Positions 52,131 through 61,543 of a stretch of DNA of 64,000 nt are shown piece by piece (position 1 is the stretch's first letter; every line of letters begins with the position of its first letter). The notes beneath the pieces were generated by a model. It saw nothing but the letters and a program-made list of their open reading frames with translations. It had not been told where the DNA came from and did no database searches. The position numbers and the translations under genes are program-made. This DNA is from Shewanella sp. SNU WT4 (GTDB lineage Bacteria; Pseudomonadota; Gammaproteobacteria; Enterobacterales; Shewanellaceae): NCBI RefSeq assembly GCF_006494715.1, contig NZ_CP041151.1, positions 1,674,001 to 1,738,000 of the forward strand. The letters are read 5' to 3'.

Positions 52131-53783
52131 ATGGGTAACTGGTTTAAATCCGGCTCACCTTGGATTTGGATGACAGGTGGGGCAGTTAGCTTAAGCCTAA
52201 TTTCTGTGCTGGGATTGCTGTTATTAATATCATGGCGCGGCTTAAGTTTCTTTTGGCCGACCACAGTATACGAATGGCAATTGCAAGATAGCCAAGGCAA
52301 TAGCTCAAGTTTAATCGGCCAAATTTATGACCAAGAGCAAGTGCCAAGCGAGCGCTTAATCGCCTCAGGTTATGAGTTTGCGACGCCGCCAGATGAGTTT
52401 ATTACGCGCTATTTAATTAAAACCGGTAACCGTGAAATCGTAGGTTTAGATTTTCGCTGGGTACTGGCAACTGACATAGTTAGCCGCTCTGAGCCAAAAG
52501 ATATTGCGATTTTTGAGCGCGCTAAAAATGGTAATTTTTATGGCTATCCACAGTCGGTGTTAGTGGATGGTGAAGCGCTAACCACCTCTAACTTAGCGTT
52601 AAGCCTAAATGAGCATGTGGGCAGAGCCCTTGAGTTAGGTGAGCAAGCACTTACGCTGCAAAAGCGTGATATTGGCGCCATTAACCATGAACTTGAGCGT
52701 TTACGCTTAAAGCAACGTAAATTGCAGCTTGATGGTGAGTTAACGGACGCCGCTAAGCTTGAAATTCAAGCGCAAATCGATGTGCTTAATAGCGATTATC
52801 TGGTGTTAGAGCAAACCTTGTTTGATTATCGCAAGCAAGCTGAGCGTGATAGCGTGGTGGTTAAAGATATGCGCGGTCAAGACGTGCGCTTAAACCTAAG
52901 CCAAGTGCTCGCTATCTCTTACCCTAACGATTTACATTTTGGCCAAAAGGTCACCCATTGGCTAAGTGCTATGGCAGGCTTTGTGGTGGATGACCCGCGT
53001 GAAGCCAATACCGAGGGCGGGGTATTCCCAGCCATATTCGGTACCGTATTCATGGTGATGTTAATGGCCGTGATAGTGACGCCATTTGGGGTTATCGCTG
53101 CCGTGTTCTTGCACGAGTATGCCAAAAAAGGCCCTATCACTAAGATGATCCGCATTGCCGTGATTAACTTAGCCGGCGTGCCTTCGATTGTGTACGGTGT
53201 GTTTGGTTTAGGCTTCTTTGTATACATGATGGGCGGCTCTATCGACCAACTGTTTTACCCTGAAGCATTGCCAGCGCCGACCTTTGGCTCCCCTGGCGTA
53301 CTATGGTCAGCATTAACCTTGGCCATTTTGACTTTGCCTGTGGTTATCGTCTCCACCGAAGAAGGCTTATCGCGCATTCCAAGTGCAGTGCGCCAAGGCA
53401 GCTTAGCCTTAGGGGCAACCAAAGCTGAGACCTTGTGGCGGATTGTTATTCCTATGGCAAGCCCAGCCATTATGACAGGTTTGATTTTAGCGGTAGCCCG
53501 CGCGGCCGGTGAAGTAGCACCGTTAATGCTGGTGGGCGTGGTGAAATTAGCCCCGACCTTACCGTTAGATTGGAACTTCCCATTCGTGCATTTAGATAGA
53601 AAGTTTATGCACTTAGGTTTCCATATTTATGATGTGGGCTTCCAAAGCCCCAATGTCGAAGCGGCGCGGCCATTAGTGTATGCCACCTCATTCTTATTAG
53701 TGGGGGTGATTATGGCCTTGAACATTACCGCCATTGGCATACGTAACCATCTTCGTGAAAAATATCGCTCATTAGAGCATTAA
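52131..53783 (+). CDS. pstA: Phosphate ABC transporter permease PstA
   Basis: 550 residues, again longer than E. coli PstA (296). Helix 1 at about 14-40, then a long insert with a coiled-coil segment (ELERLRLKQRKLQLDGELTDAAKLEIQAQI, about 183-215), then the permease core: IFGTVFMVMLMAVIVTPFGVIAAVFLHEYAKKG, NLAGVPSIVYGVFGLGFFVY, and the EAA loop PSAVRQGSLALGATKAETLWRIVIPMASPAIM. GGGAG precedes the ATG, 47 bp after pstC. Forms the membrane channel with PstC. Confidence 0.94.
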   Translation: MGNWFKSGSPWIWMTGGAVSLSLISVLGLLLLISWRGLSFFWPTTVYEWQLQDSQGNSSSLIGQIYDQEQVPSERLIASGYEFATPPDEFITRYLIKTGNREIVGLDFRWVLATDIVSRSEPKDIAIFERAKNGNFYGYPQSVLVDGEALTTSNLALSLNEHVGRALELGEQALTLQKRDIGAINHELERLRLKQRKLQLDGELTDAAKLEIQAQIDVLNSDYLVLEQTLFDYRKQAERDSVVVKDMRGQDVRLNLSQVLAISYPNDLHFGQKVTHWLSAMAGFVVDDPREANTEGGVFPAIFGTVFMVMLMAVIVTPFGVIAAVFLHEYAKKGPITKMIRIAVINLAGVPSIVYGVFGLGFFVYMMGGSIDQLFYPEALPAPTFGSPGVLWSALTLAILTLPVVIVSTEEGLSRIPSAVRQGSLALGATKAETLWRIVIPMASPAIMTGLILAVARAAGEVAPLMLVGVVKLAPTLPLDWNFPFVHLDRKFMHLGFHIYDVGFQSPNVEAARPLVYATSFLLVGVIMALNITAIGIRNHLREKYRSLEH

Positions 53784-53847
53784 TTTTGCAGCATTAATTT
53801 GGCATTAGTTTGGTTTTAGTTTGCTACTGAGCACTAGGAATAAAAAC

Positions 53848-54666
53848 ATGATTGCACTTGATACCAGTACTATGAGTACCAACAGCTTAGATGTCGCCAA
53901 TTTACCTGCGGCCGATATTGCCCTAGAAATTGTTAATTTAGGGCTCAAGTACGGCAATAAGCCGGCGTTAATTGATGTGTCGATGAAAATACCTAAATCT
54001 AAAGTCACCGCCTTTATTGGCCCGAGTGGCTGCGGTAAGTCGACCTTGTTGCGCTGCATTAACCGCATGAATGATTTGGTCGATAACTGCCATATCACAG
54101 GTAAAATTAACCTTAATGGCCAAAATATCTATGATAAAGGGGTGGACGTGGCTGCGCTGCGCCGCAACGTGGGCATGGTGTTCCAACGCCCGAATCCATT
54201 TCCAAAATCAATTTATGAGAACGTGGTGTACGGTTTAAGACTGCAAGGCATAAATAATCGCCGCGATTTAGATGAAGCGTGTGAGCGTTCGCTTCGCGGC
54301 GCAGCCTTGTGGGAAGAAGTAAAAGACAGATTGCACGAAAACGCCTTTGGGTTATCGGGCGGTCAACAGCAGCGTCTGGTGATAGCGCGCGCCATTGCCA
54401 TTGAACCTGAAGTGTTATTGCTCGATGAGCCAACCTCGGCCCTTGACCCAATTTCAACCTTGACCATTGAAGAGCTGATTTCAGATCTTAAAAATCAATT
54501 CACTGTGGTGATAGTGACCCATAACATGCAGCAAGCGGCGCGGGTGTCAGATCAAACCGCCTTTATGTATATGGGTGATTTGGTGGAATACGGCGATACC
54601 AATACCTTATTTACCACGCCAAAACTGAAAAAGACTGAAGACTACATCACAGGACGATACGGTTAA
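53848..54666 (+). CDS. pstB: Phosphate ABC transporter ATPase PstB
   Basis: 272 residues from the ATG at 53848 (AGGA upstream); a TTG at 53821 is in frame. Walker [10 protein letters not shown], PstB-specific [11 protein letters not shown] and [15 protein letters not shown], signature LSGGQQQR, Walker [13 protein letters not shown] and the switch His in [13 protein letters not shown]. It powers high-affinity phosphate import. Third gene of the operon. Confidence 0.97.
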   Translation: MIALDTSTMSTNSLDVANLPAADIALEIVNLGLKYGNKPALIDVSMKIPKSKVTAFIGPSGCGKSTLLRCINRMNDLVDNCHITGKINLNGQNIYDKGVDVAALRRNVGMVFQRPNPFPKSIYENVVYGLRLQGINNRRDLDEACERSLRGAALWEEVKDRLHENAFGLSGGQQQRLVIARAIAIEPEVLLLDEPTSALDPISTLTIEELISDLKNQFTVVIVTHNMQQAARVSDQTAFMYMGDLVEYGDTNTLFTTPKLKKTEDYITGRYG

Positions 54667-54726
54667 TCGAGGCAATTCTTGGGTGGGTTCGGTAAATCAC
54701 GTAAACTAGCGCAAAGGATAGTGACA

Positions 54727-55437
54727 ATGGAAGATATGAATCTTAATAAACATATTTCTGGTCAGTTTAATGCTGAACTAGATGATATTCGCCATCGGGT
54801 ACTGACCATGGGCGGTATGGTTGAGCGCCAGTTAGAGTTAGCACTCGATGCCTTAGCCACCATCAATGTGGAATTAGCTCAGCAAGTGATTGAAGGCGAT
54901 CGCCGCATTAATGGCATGGAAGTGGACATAGATAGTCAGTGCACTCGCATCATAGCTAAGCGCCAACCTGCAGCCAGTGATTTACGCCTGATTATTGCCA
55001 TTTCTAAAACCATTACTGATCTAGAGCGTATTGGTGATGCTTGTGTGCGGATTGCCAAAGCGGCCTTAGAAAAGCGCACTAATAATCAGCAGCCATTACT
55101 GGTAAGCATTGAAAACATGGGCCGCCATGCCACGCGCACCTTACATCAAACTTTAGATGCGCTGGCGCGTATGGACGCTGAAGCCGCCCTTGAAATTCAT
55201 AAGAGCGATGCCAAGCTTGACGCTGAATATGAAAGCATCATTCGCCAGCTCATGACCTATATGATGGAAGATCCGCGCTCCATTCCTGGCGTATTAGATG
55301 TATTGTGGGCTGCCCGCGCTGTTGAGCGTGTTGGCGATCGCTGTAAAAACATCTGTGAATACGTGATTTACTACGTCAAAGGCAAAGATGTTCGTCATAC
55401 TTCTTATGAAGATATGGAAAAAGACCTCAAGAACTAG
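54727..55437 (+). CDS. phoU: Phosphate-signalling protein PhoU
   Basis: 236 residues from the ATG at 54727 (AGGA eight bases upstream). Two three-helix repeats are visible, each with the metal-binding E/DxxxD pattern: ITDLERIGDACVRIAKAAL and AARAVERVGDRCKNICEYVIYYVKG. PhoU links the Pst transporter to PhoR and keeps the Pho regulon off when phosphate is plentiful. Last gene of the operon, followed by a terminator. Confidence 0.97.
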   Translation: MEDMNLNKHISGQFNAELDDIRHRVLTMGGMVERQLELALDALATINVELAQQVIEGDRRINGMEVDIDSQCTRIIAKRQPAASDLRLIIAISKTITDLERIGDACVRIAKAALEKRTNNQQPLLVSIENMGRHATRTLHQTLDALARMDAEAALEIHKSDAKLDAEYESIIRQLMTYMMEDPRSIPGVLDVLWAARAVERVGDRCKNICEYVIYYVKGKDVRHTSYEDMEKDLKN

Positions 55438-55456
55438 GGCAAGCGCGCTATTTCTA

Positions 55457-55487
55457 CAAAAAGTCGCCACTTGGCGGCTTTTTTTGT
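55457..55487 (+). terminator. Terminator of the pst-phoU operon
   Basis: AAGTCGCC-ACTT-GGCGGCTT (one G-U pair) followed by TTTTTG and further T-rich sequence. Confidence 0.93.
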
Positions 55488-55547
55488 TTTATCAAAGGGC
55501 AACAAAAGTGGAATAATAGTGGTAATTAATGACGTTGAGATAACCCC

Positions 55548-55898
55548 ATGACCATGAGCAAACTAGATAAAGTATTAGCCGAGCAACGCGCTTACCAAGC
55601 TAACCGCGAGCAAGGCTACCGTGAAAAGGCATTAAAACTTTACCCTTGGGTATGTGGTCGTTGCTCACGGGATTTTACCCATAAGAATTTACGCGAATTG
55701 ACTGTGCATCATAGAGATCACAATCATGATAACAATCCCTCAGATGGTTCTAACTGGGAACTCTTGTGCTTATATTGCCACGATAATGAGCATTCACGCT
55801 TTGAAGAGTTAGTGCAGTTTGGCGGTACCTCTGAAGGTAAGCAAGCGGCGGCGACCTTTAACCCGTTCGCAGATTTAAAAGCCATGATGAAGAAGTAA
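55548..55898 (+). CDS. yajD: HNH nuclease family protein YajD
   Basis: 116 residues, near-identical in layout to E. coli YajD. GYREKALKLYPWVCGRCSRDF, the HNH core LRELTVHHRDHNHDNNPSDGSNWELLCLYCHDNEHSR (zinc CxxC pairs CGRC and CLYC) and the tail FNPFADLKAMMKK. The catalytic HH is present. The biological role is not known. A second ATG two codons in is an alternative start. Confidence 0.95.
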   Translation: MTMSKLDKVLAEQRAYQANREQGYREKALKLYPWVCGRCSRDFTHKNLRELTVHHRDHNHDNNPSDGSNWELLCLYCHDNEHSRFEELVQFGGTSEGKQAAATFNPFADLKAMMKK

Positions 55899-55966
55899 TA
55901 TCAGGCGCTAAGTGATGGCATAAGCAAATGCTTAACTTATGTCATCACTCGCGTATTGCCGCACTA

Positions 55967-56167
55967 TCAATTTCCGATAAAGCTCTGTTTGCGCCTTGGC
56001 AGCTCAGCCATAATAGCGTGCTTATCCTCATCACTTAACAGTCGCCACTGACTAATTTCGTCGATAGTGCGCGCGCACCCGCGGCAAAAGCCATCACTAT
56101 TTAACCCACATAAACTAATACAGGGCGTTAACGCAGATTGAACATGGGGTTGATTAGGCTCACGCAT
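55967..56167 (-). CDS. DUF1289 protein
   Basis: 66 residues. The conserved CISLCGLNSDGFCRGCARTIDEISQWRLLSDEDK carries the family's CxxxC...CxGC cluster, probably a small metal site, followed by the LPRR segment. Function unknown. Divergent from the coiled-coil lipoprotein gene. Confidence 0.9.
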   Translation of the reverse strand: MREPNQPHVQSALTPCISLCGLNSDGFCRGCARTIDEISQWRLLSDEDKHAIMAELPRRKQSFIGN

Positions 56168-56249
56168 TGAGGGATTTAATGAACTTTAGGTGGGTAGATA
56201 ATGCTAAAATTAGCATTATTTTTCAATCTACTTCTTTATGAAGGTTGTA

Positions 56250-57416
56250 ATGAACAGATATAAACAAGGGCTGTTAACTTGCCTACTAATGAGCGTCTTA
56301 AGTGGTTGCTCTTTGCTTGAAGTTAAGCTTGAAAGTGGCATTCAGCCATTACCGCAAGAGCAGCTCAGCATGCGAGTATTTACTCGTGAATACAGCAGCA
56401 CTTTTTTTGCTGGGGTTGAGCAAACCGCGGACTTTATCGCGCTGCAAACCCATGATGATGCCGCTGCCCAATTATTGATGAAAAGTAATAGCTTACTTTG
56501 GAAAATCAATGCTGAACAAACCATGGGAAACAGTATTTTTCAGGTGTCGCCAGTCGCTGCCATGATAGATACTTGGGCCTTTAGTGCCCAAATGGTGCAG
56601 TTTTTTGAGTCTGACAAAGGTCAGACCGTATTTGGTGAGCACACCCATCTTGCGGCGGCGACCAGTAAGCAGTTATTGCAAGATTATGAAAAGCGCATGC
56701 GCGGTTTAATGAATGCTGGCGCCTTTAGTGATAATCAGGCGTTTATCAAACAATACGTGAGCGAAAAACCGCTGTTTGATCTGCAATTTAGTCGCACCTC
56801 GGCCTTTACCGACTGGCTAAGCTATAAAAAAATCGGTGAATTTGATGCTGTGACTACTTTTGGCAGCGTGCCCGAAGTAATGACAGATATGTCAGATAGA
56901 ATGGCGATGTTGGCAGCGCAGACCCCGAAAATCCTCGGCTGGAAAGCGGAGTTTTTTGCCCTGCATAGCAATATCAATAGTGAAGAGCTGCAGCAAACCT
57001 TAACTAGCATTAGTGATACTTCGGCTAAGTTCCAAGTGTTAATGGCGCAAAGCCCTGAATTGATGGGGCAATTAGCCATTGATTTACGCACTGAGTTAAC
57101 GCCGCTGTTAGATAAGCTTGATGCCAGCGCGGCTAAAAATTTGGCGCAATTATCGGTTGAGCGCCAAGCATTAGAAGTCATGGTTGCCCGTGAGCGTGTA
57201 GCCTTAGAGACTATGGTGACTCGCGAGCGAGAAGCCGTAGCGCAAAATGTTGATACCTTAGTGCAGCGCACCTTAGAGCAAGCCTTTGCTGAAGTGAGCG
57301 GCCTAATTAAAAGCCTGATCTTATACATAATTCTGTTCTTGCTGGTGGTGTTCTTTGCGCCGCTTGGGCTTGGAGTATGGTTAGGTAAGCGTATGGCAAC
57401 TAAAAAAGCGAGCTAA
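56250..57416 (+). CDS. Coiled-coil lipoprotein with C-terminal membrane helix, unknown
   Basis: 388 residues from the ATG at 56250 (AAGG upstream); an in-frame ATG lies four codons earlier. The signal ends in a lipobox, LSGC. The protein is mostly helical. Residues about 295-335 hold an eleven-residue repeat (ALEVMVARERV, ALETMVTRERE, AVAQNVDTLVQ), a right-handed coiled coil. A single membrane helix (LILYIILFLLVVFFAPLGLGVWLG) is at the C-terminus, so it may be anchored at both ends. I do not recognise a family. Stands alone with a terminator after it. Confidence 0.72.
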   Translation: MNRYKQGLLTCLLMSVLSGCSLLEVKLESGIQPLPQEQLSMRVFTREYSSTFFAGVEQTADFIALQTHDDAAAQLLMKSNSLLWKINAEQTMGNSIFQVSPVAAMIDTWAFSAQMVQFFESDKGQTVFGEHTHLAAATSKQLLQDYEKRMRGLMNAGAFSDNQAFIKQYVSEKPLFDLQFSRTSAFTDWLSYKKIGEFDAVTTFGSVPEVMTDMSDRMAMLAAQTPKILGWKAEFFALHSNINSEELQQTLTSISDTSAKFQVLMAQSPELMGQLAIDLRTELTPLLDKLDASAAKNLAQLSVERQALEVMVARERVALETMVTREREAVAQNVDTLVQRTLEQAFAEVSGLIKSLILYIILFLLVVFFAPLGLGVWLGKRMATKKAS

Positions 57417-57423
57417 TTTGCTG

Positions 57424-57455
57424 CGCCGCCTAAGCACACTTTGGGCGGCGTTTTG
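57424..57455 (+). terminator. Terminator after the coiled-coil lipoprotein
   Basis: CGCCGCC / GGCGGCG with a 13-nt loop, then TTTT. Confidence 0.85.
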
Positions 57456-57527
57456 ATATAGCTGAGTGTGGTGTTGGCAGTGTTGCTACTGTTTTGTACT
57501 GTTTTGTGATGTTAGCGGAGTTGTTAC

Positions 57528-58853
57528 TTGTTACTTTCTGATCAGGCCGAAGTGTTAGCGCGGCAATTAACCTTGTTAACTGAGGCGCGGCCGTTATGGC
57601 AACTCGCCACCTTTGAACAAAGCTATTTGCCGTGGGCGAGTGATTTCCCAAAGCTTGCAAGTCTAGTCTCAACCCTTGATTTAGCTGAGATAGATAGGCT
57701 GGATAGTCAGCAATCTGAGCTAGTTTCAACCTTGTATCCAGCATTAGCCCAAGACTTAGCGGTTTTAGGGTTTGACTGGCAAGCATCGGAGTTAATCTAT
57801 GGGTTAGCCTCAGAGCCATACTCAATCTCAGACTCAAATCGCAAGCATGTAGACTCAGATCACAAGCCTGTAGACACGGCAGACAAGAGTGATGCTGAAC
57901 TGCCGCCAATGGATGATGCCCCTTGGCTTAGCCATTTTAGTGCCCACATCAAAGGGCGCAAATGGCAGCAAATCACAGGTTTCACTAAGGCGTTAGCCAT
58001 CAATGCTAATGACAATGTGCTCGAATGGTGCGCTGGTAAAGGCCACTTAGGCCGCCTTATCGCTAAGCAATATGACGCCACAGTAACAAGTGTCGAGTGG
58101 CAAGCGGATTTATGTGAGCAAGGGCGCGACTTTGCCAGTCAGTGGCAATTAAACCAATCCTTTGTTTGTGGCGATGCCTTTGCGGCGCAAAGCCACATTT
58201 TCATGGGCAAACAGCAAGCCATAGCCTTACATGCCTGCGGCGATTTACATGTGAGCCTAATGCAGCAAGGCGTGACTCATGGTATTCAACAGCTTGCTAT
58301 CGCCCCTTGTTGTTATCACTTAATTCGCAGCCAGCACTATCAAGGCTTGAGCAGCACTTGGCAGCAGCAAGCGTTAATCTTATCTAAGCGCGATTTGCAG
58401 CTGGCATTAGCACAAAGCAGCTTAGCGAGCCCGCGAGACAAAGAGCTGCGCGACCAAGAGATGTGTTGGCGCTTAGGCTTTGATAGCTTGCAGCGCTATG
58501 TGCGCGGTGAAAATAGTTATTTGCCGGTGCCTGCCATCAAACGCAGCCAACTCAGTGCTAGCTTTAACCGTTTTTGTGAATGGGCCATGGCGCAAAAAGG
58601 CTTGAACTTTGATGCCAGCATAGAGACTCAAGCATGGCTTGCTATCGGCCAACAGCGTTTATTGCTAGTGCGTCGTCTTGATCTCGTGTCGCACTTGTTT
58701 CGGCAATTACTCGAACACGCCTTACTGCTAGATAGAGTCGCATTTTTACAGCAACACGGTTATCAGGTGAGTTTGCAACCATTTTGCCCAAGCTCAGTCA
58801 CCCCCAGAAATGCCCTGATCTTAGCAAGGCTCACAGTTAAGCACTCGGCATAA
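57528..58853 (+). CDS. SAM-dependent methyltransferase (Methyltransf_32 type)
   Basis: 441 residues from a TTG with GGAG seven bases upstream. The SAM-binding fold has motif I as NVLEWCAGKGHLGRLIAKQ (about 165-185), then VTSVEWQADLC, IALHACGDLH and IAPCCYH, the block HACGDL...PCC that marks the methyltransferase-32/GSTCD group. The substrate is not known. Between the N-terminal helical part and this domain is a low-complexity insert (SDSNRKHVDSDHKPVDTADKSD) made from two 21-bp imperfect repeats (57831-57851 and 57852-57872). Confidence 0.82.
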   Translation: MLLSDQAEVLARQLTLLTEARPLWQLATFEQSYLPWASDFPKLASLVSTLDLAEIDRLDSQQSELVSTLYPALAQDLAVLGFDWQASELIYGLASEPYSISDSNRKHVDSDHKPVDTADKSDAELPPMDDAPWLSHFSAHIKGRKWQQITGFTKALAINANDNVLEWCAGKGHLGRLIAKQYDATVTSVEWQADLCEQGRDFASQWQLNQSFVCGDAFAAQSHIFMGKQQAIALHACGDLHVSLMQQGVTHGIQQLAIAPCCYHLIRSQHYQGLSSTWQQQALILSKRDLQLALAQSSLASPRDKELRDQEMCWRLGFDSLQRYVRGENSYLPVPAIKRSQLSASFNRFCEWAMAQKGLNFDASIETQAWLAIGQQRLLLVRRLDLVSHLFRQLLEHALLLDRVAFLQQHGYQVSLQPFCPSSVTPRNALILARLTVKHSA

Positions 58854-59059
58854 GCTGGGCGAGTTGGCATTGGGCTCGTTTACATTTGACGAGCTCAATT
58901 GAAGAGCAAACTTAAGCAAAACTATGTCAAAGCAATTAAGCCAATAACACTTAAGCCCTTAAAGCGTAAATTCACAAAAAATGAAACAGGCTTAATTAGC
59001 CTAAACTTAGCTCCATTCGTATTATCCTCACCCATTAGCATTAATGCCTAGGATGCCCC

Positions 59060-59836
59060 TTGAAACGCTTGTTATCTCGCCCATTGACCAAAGTACAAAG
59101 TTTGTTAATTCATTCTCACTCTCGTCGGCCAGCCAGTCTATGGTCAGATATCTTTTGTTATGTGCTGCTGCCAAGCATCTTTTTTTTGAGTTTGGGTTAT
59201 GCCATTGAAGTGAGCCATGTGGATTTAGTGATTGCCGAGAGCTTATACCGTTATCAAGGCGGTCCTGAATTTGGCGGCTGGACCCTGCGATCTAGCTTTT
59301 TGGAAGAGGGCATATTGCATAAGGGCATGCATCATCTGGTGGTGGTGCTGGCACTTTCTTTACTTGCTGCATTTGTCATTAGTCTTAAGCGTCAGCCATG
59401 GCAAGAGTATCGCGCGCCGCTCTTGTATCTTATTGTCTGTTTTGCCGTGACTACCTTAATAATCGCCGCCTTAAAAAAGTTCACTCACGTGAATTGCCCT
59501 TGGGATTTAGTCGCGTTTGGCGGCACGCAGCCCTTTGTTCCAACCTTTAGTGCGCTGCCAACAGGCGTTACCCCTGGGCGCTGTTTCCCCGGTGGGCACG
59601 CCAGCGGCGGTTATGGCTGGTTGGGCTTATATTTTGTGGCGTTAGTCTATTGGCCAAGATGGCGTTACTTAGCGCTGGCGGCGGTATTAGTCTGTGGCGG
59701 CTTAATGGATATAGGCCAGCAACTGCGCGGCGCCCATTTTATGAGTCACGGTTTTTGGTCATTGGCCATCAGTTGGTGGGTCAGTAGCTTGTTGTATTTA
59801 TTGATGCTGCGCCGTTATCGAGTGCGCCGCGCTTAG
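59060..59836 (+). CDS. PAP2-family membrane phosphatase
   Basis: 258 residues with about six membrane helices. The PAP2 active-site motifs are visible: KKFTHVNCPWDLVAFGG (motif 1, where KxxxxxxRP is usual; here CP replaces RP), FPGGHASGGYGW (motif 2, SGH-like with GGH) and GAHFMSHGFWS (motif 3, with RGAHFMSH). The combination CPWDL is typical of LpxE/LpxF-type or PAP2 proteins of marine gammaproteobacteria. Likely a lipid phosphatase at the periplasmic face. Its end overlaps the converging GNAT gene by 56 bp. Confidence 0.83.
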   Translation: MKRLLSRPLTKVQSLLIHSHSRRPASLWSDIFCYVLLPSIFFLSLGYAIEVSHVDLVIAESLYRYQGGPEFGGWTLRSSFLEEGILHKGMHHLVVVLALSLLAAFVISLKRQPWQEYRAPLLYLIVCFAVTTLIIAALKKFTHVNCPWDLVAFGGTQPFVPTFSALPTGVTPGRCFPGGHASGGYGWLGLYFVALVYWPRWRYLALAAVLVCGGLMDIGQQLRGAHFMSHGFWSLAISWWVSSLLYLLMLRRYRVRRA

Positions 59837-60293
59837 TCACCATCACTTGCTCACCATTGCAATCAAGCTCGCCATTGAGTTCAAAGCCTAGACTTTGATA
59901 AAGCTTAATGGCGCCATGGTTATGGCTATAGACACTCAAATAAATATTGTCACACTGATAAAAGTCATAAAGATAATCAAGCATTAAGCTTGCAAAGGCG
60001 CGGCCGTAACCCTGACCTTGAAACTGTGCGCCGATAAAATAGCGATCAAACCACACCCTAGGGCCATAGTCCTCATCAAATAAGCCATACATAGCAAAAC
60101 CTATCACTTGGCTATCTATGCTTAAGGCGGCTGGCACATAACGCTTATCTTGCTGCGCTTCTGCTAAGCATTCATCCACTGATTCTACAAACCCAGCTTG
60201 TTCGGGCGCTAAGCTTAACTGTGCTAATGCCTGTAAGCGCAGAGGGGTGATGGGATTAATACTTAAATCGGCGCGCTGATAATAAATGCTCAT
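59781..60293 (-). CDS. GNAT family N-acetyltransferase
   Basis: 170 residues. The GNAT motif A is YFIGAQFQGQGYGRAFASLMLDYLYDF (Q-x-x-G-x-G), with NIYLSVYSHNHGAIKLYQSLGFELNGE for motif B. Its layout is like SpeG/diamine acetyltransferases. Substrate unknown. The last 18 codons run inside the 3' end of the PAP2 gene on the other strand. Confidence 0.9.
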   Translation of the reverse strand: MSIYYQRADLSINPITPLRLQALAQLSLAPEQAGFVESVDECLAEAQQDKRYVPAALSIDSQVIGFAMYGLFDEDYGPRVWFDRYFIGAQFQGQGYGRAFASLMLDYLYDFYQCDNIYLSVYSHNHGAIKLYQSLGFELNGELDCNGEQVMVTKRGALDNGAASINTTSY

Positions 60294-61543
60294 GGAAATA
60301 GTGACCTGAATAAAAAACGCGCCGAGTGTAGCGTTTATTAGGCGCTAACACCATGTGGTTTTTGCTATTGCAGCCATAACCTTTAGCTCAAACCTGTATG
60401 CTAAATAAAGGTATTCATCATTATTAGTTAATAGGAGATAAAATGATCGATTAAACTGATCTTATTGGTTCGCTAGCGAATAAATCACTGCCGTTGGCAT
60501 AGCTAATTATTAATGGGTGTTGTCAAATTGTTGGTTTTGGCTATGGATGATTTAAGCGTTAATGGCATGGCGCGGCTAGGTGAATCACTAATAGTATTTT
60601 GGCTATTTATATTAAGGCCGTGCTTTTTACTTAAGCTATCACTGATTTATGCTTTAGCTGTGAATAGGCGCGGCGCTTGTTTAGCGAGTGTTTAGTTTTT
60701 TGTCATTCTGGCATAGCCAGGTAGAGGAATAATTTAAATGGTGCTAGCGCTAAAATAAGTGAATAATTAACAGCGATAATATTTCGAACGGATGGCTTTG
60801 ATATTTGAGTAACAATAGTTATCTGCACTATTTTATCAATATTTACCATTGCGGTTGTACGGCTCGTCAATTAATTGGCGCGACAACTGTTAGTTGTGGT
60901 TATTTTGTTGTTGCCGCCAATTATCTGACAAATAGGCTATGGATTAAGTAATTATTGCTTCGCATTAGCTTGCTGCTGGCAACGGCTGCTTATTGCAGCA
61001 GATTTGTGGTGGCTTGATTTTCAGTTTGTTTTTTTGTTTAAAATTAATCAGCTATTGACTGAGCTTGAGGTCAGTAAGCAAAGCTTGCAAATGGATTTAT
61101 ATAATGGCTTGGATATTGAACCCCCTTGGTTGTTAATCTGCTTAATAGCATAACGCTGTATTTGTACTCCATGGAGCGGTTATTTAAAAGACGCTATCAA
61201 AGTAGTCGTCAGTGGCGTTATATAAGAGGCTTGATTAAGCTACCTAAATAGTGATAAAGCTAAGCTTACATTTATGTAAGTATTTTATTGTCGCTTGAAT
61301 TTATTGGTGAAATCGATTACCTTGCCGTTTTGTAGTGGCAAGCGTTATGTATTTTACCGCTGCATTGCAATGGACGCTCTGACTTATTTCAAAGGATGCT
61401 TTGATTTATCTTAATGGATGATTAGGTATATCTGAGTGTAATGAAATGCTTTTCTCAAAAATAATCTGTCAATATTCGGTCATTAAAAACATTAAACGGC
61501 TATTGATACGAGTGTTATCAAATCGTATAAGAAGAAGTCAAAT
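60294..61543. other. Long AT-rich non-coding stretch upstream of the chitinase gene
   Basis: 1250 bp without a supportable gene; the only open frame of note (60513-60695) has no features. A perfect dyad CTTACAT-TT-ATGTAAG followed by TATTTTATTG lies at 61265-61280 and could be an operator or weak terminator. The length is unusual for this compact region and may hold regulation of the chitinase. Confidence 0.5.

Noticed and set aside
60513..60695. 60-codon plus-strand frame in the long AT-rich gap
   Set aside because: No ribosome site and no recognisable features.
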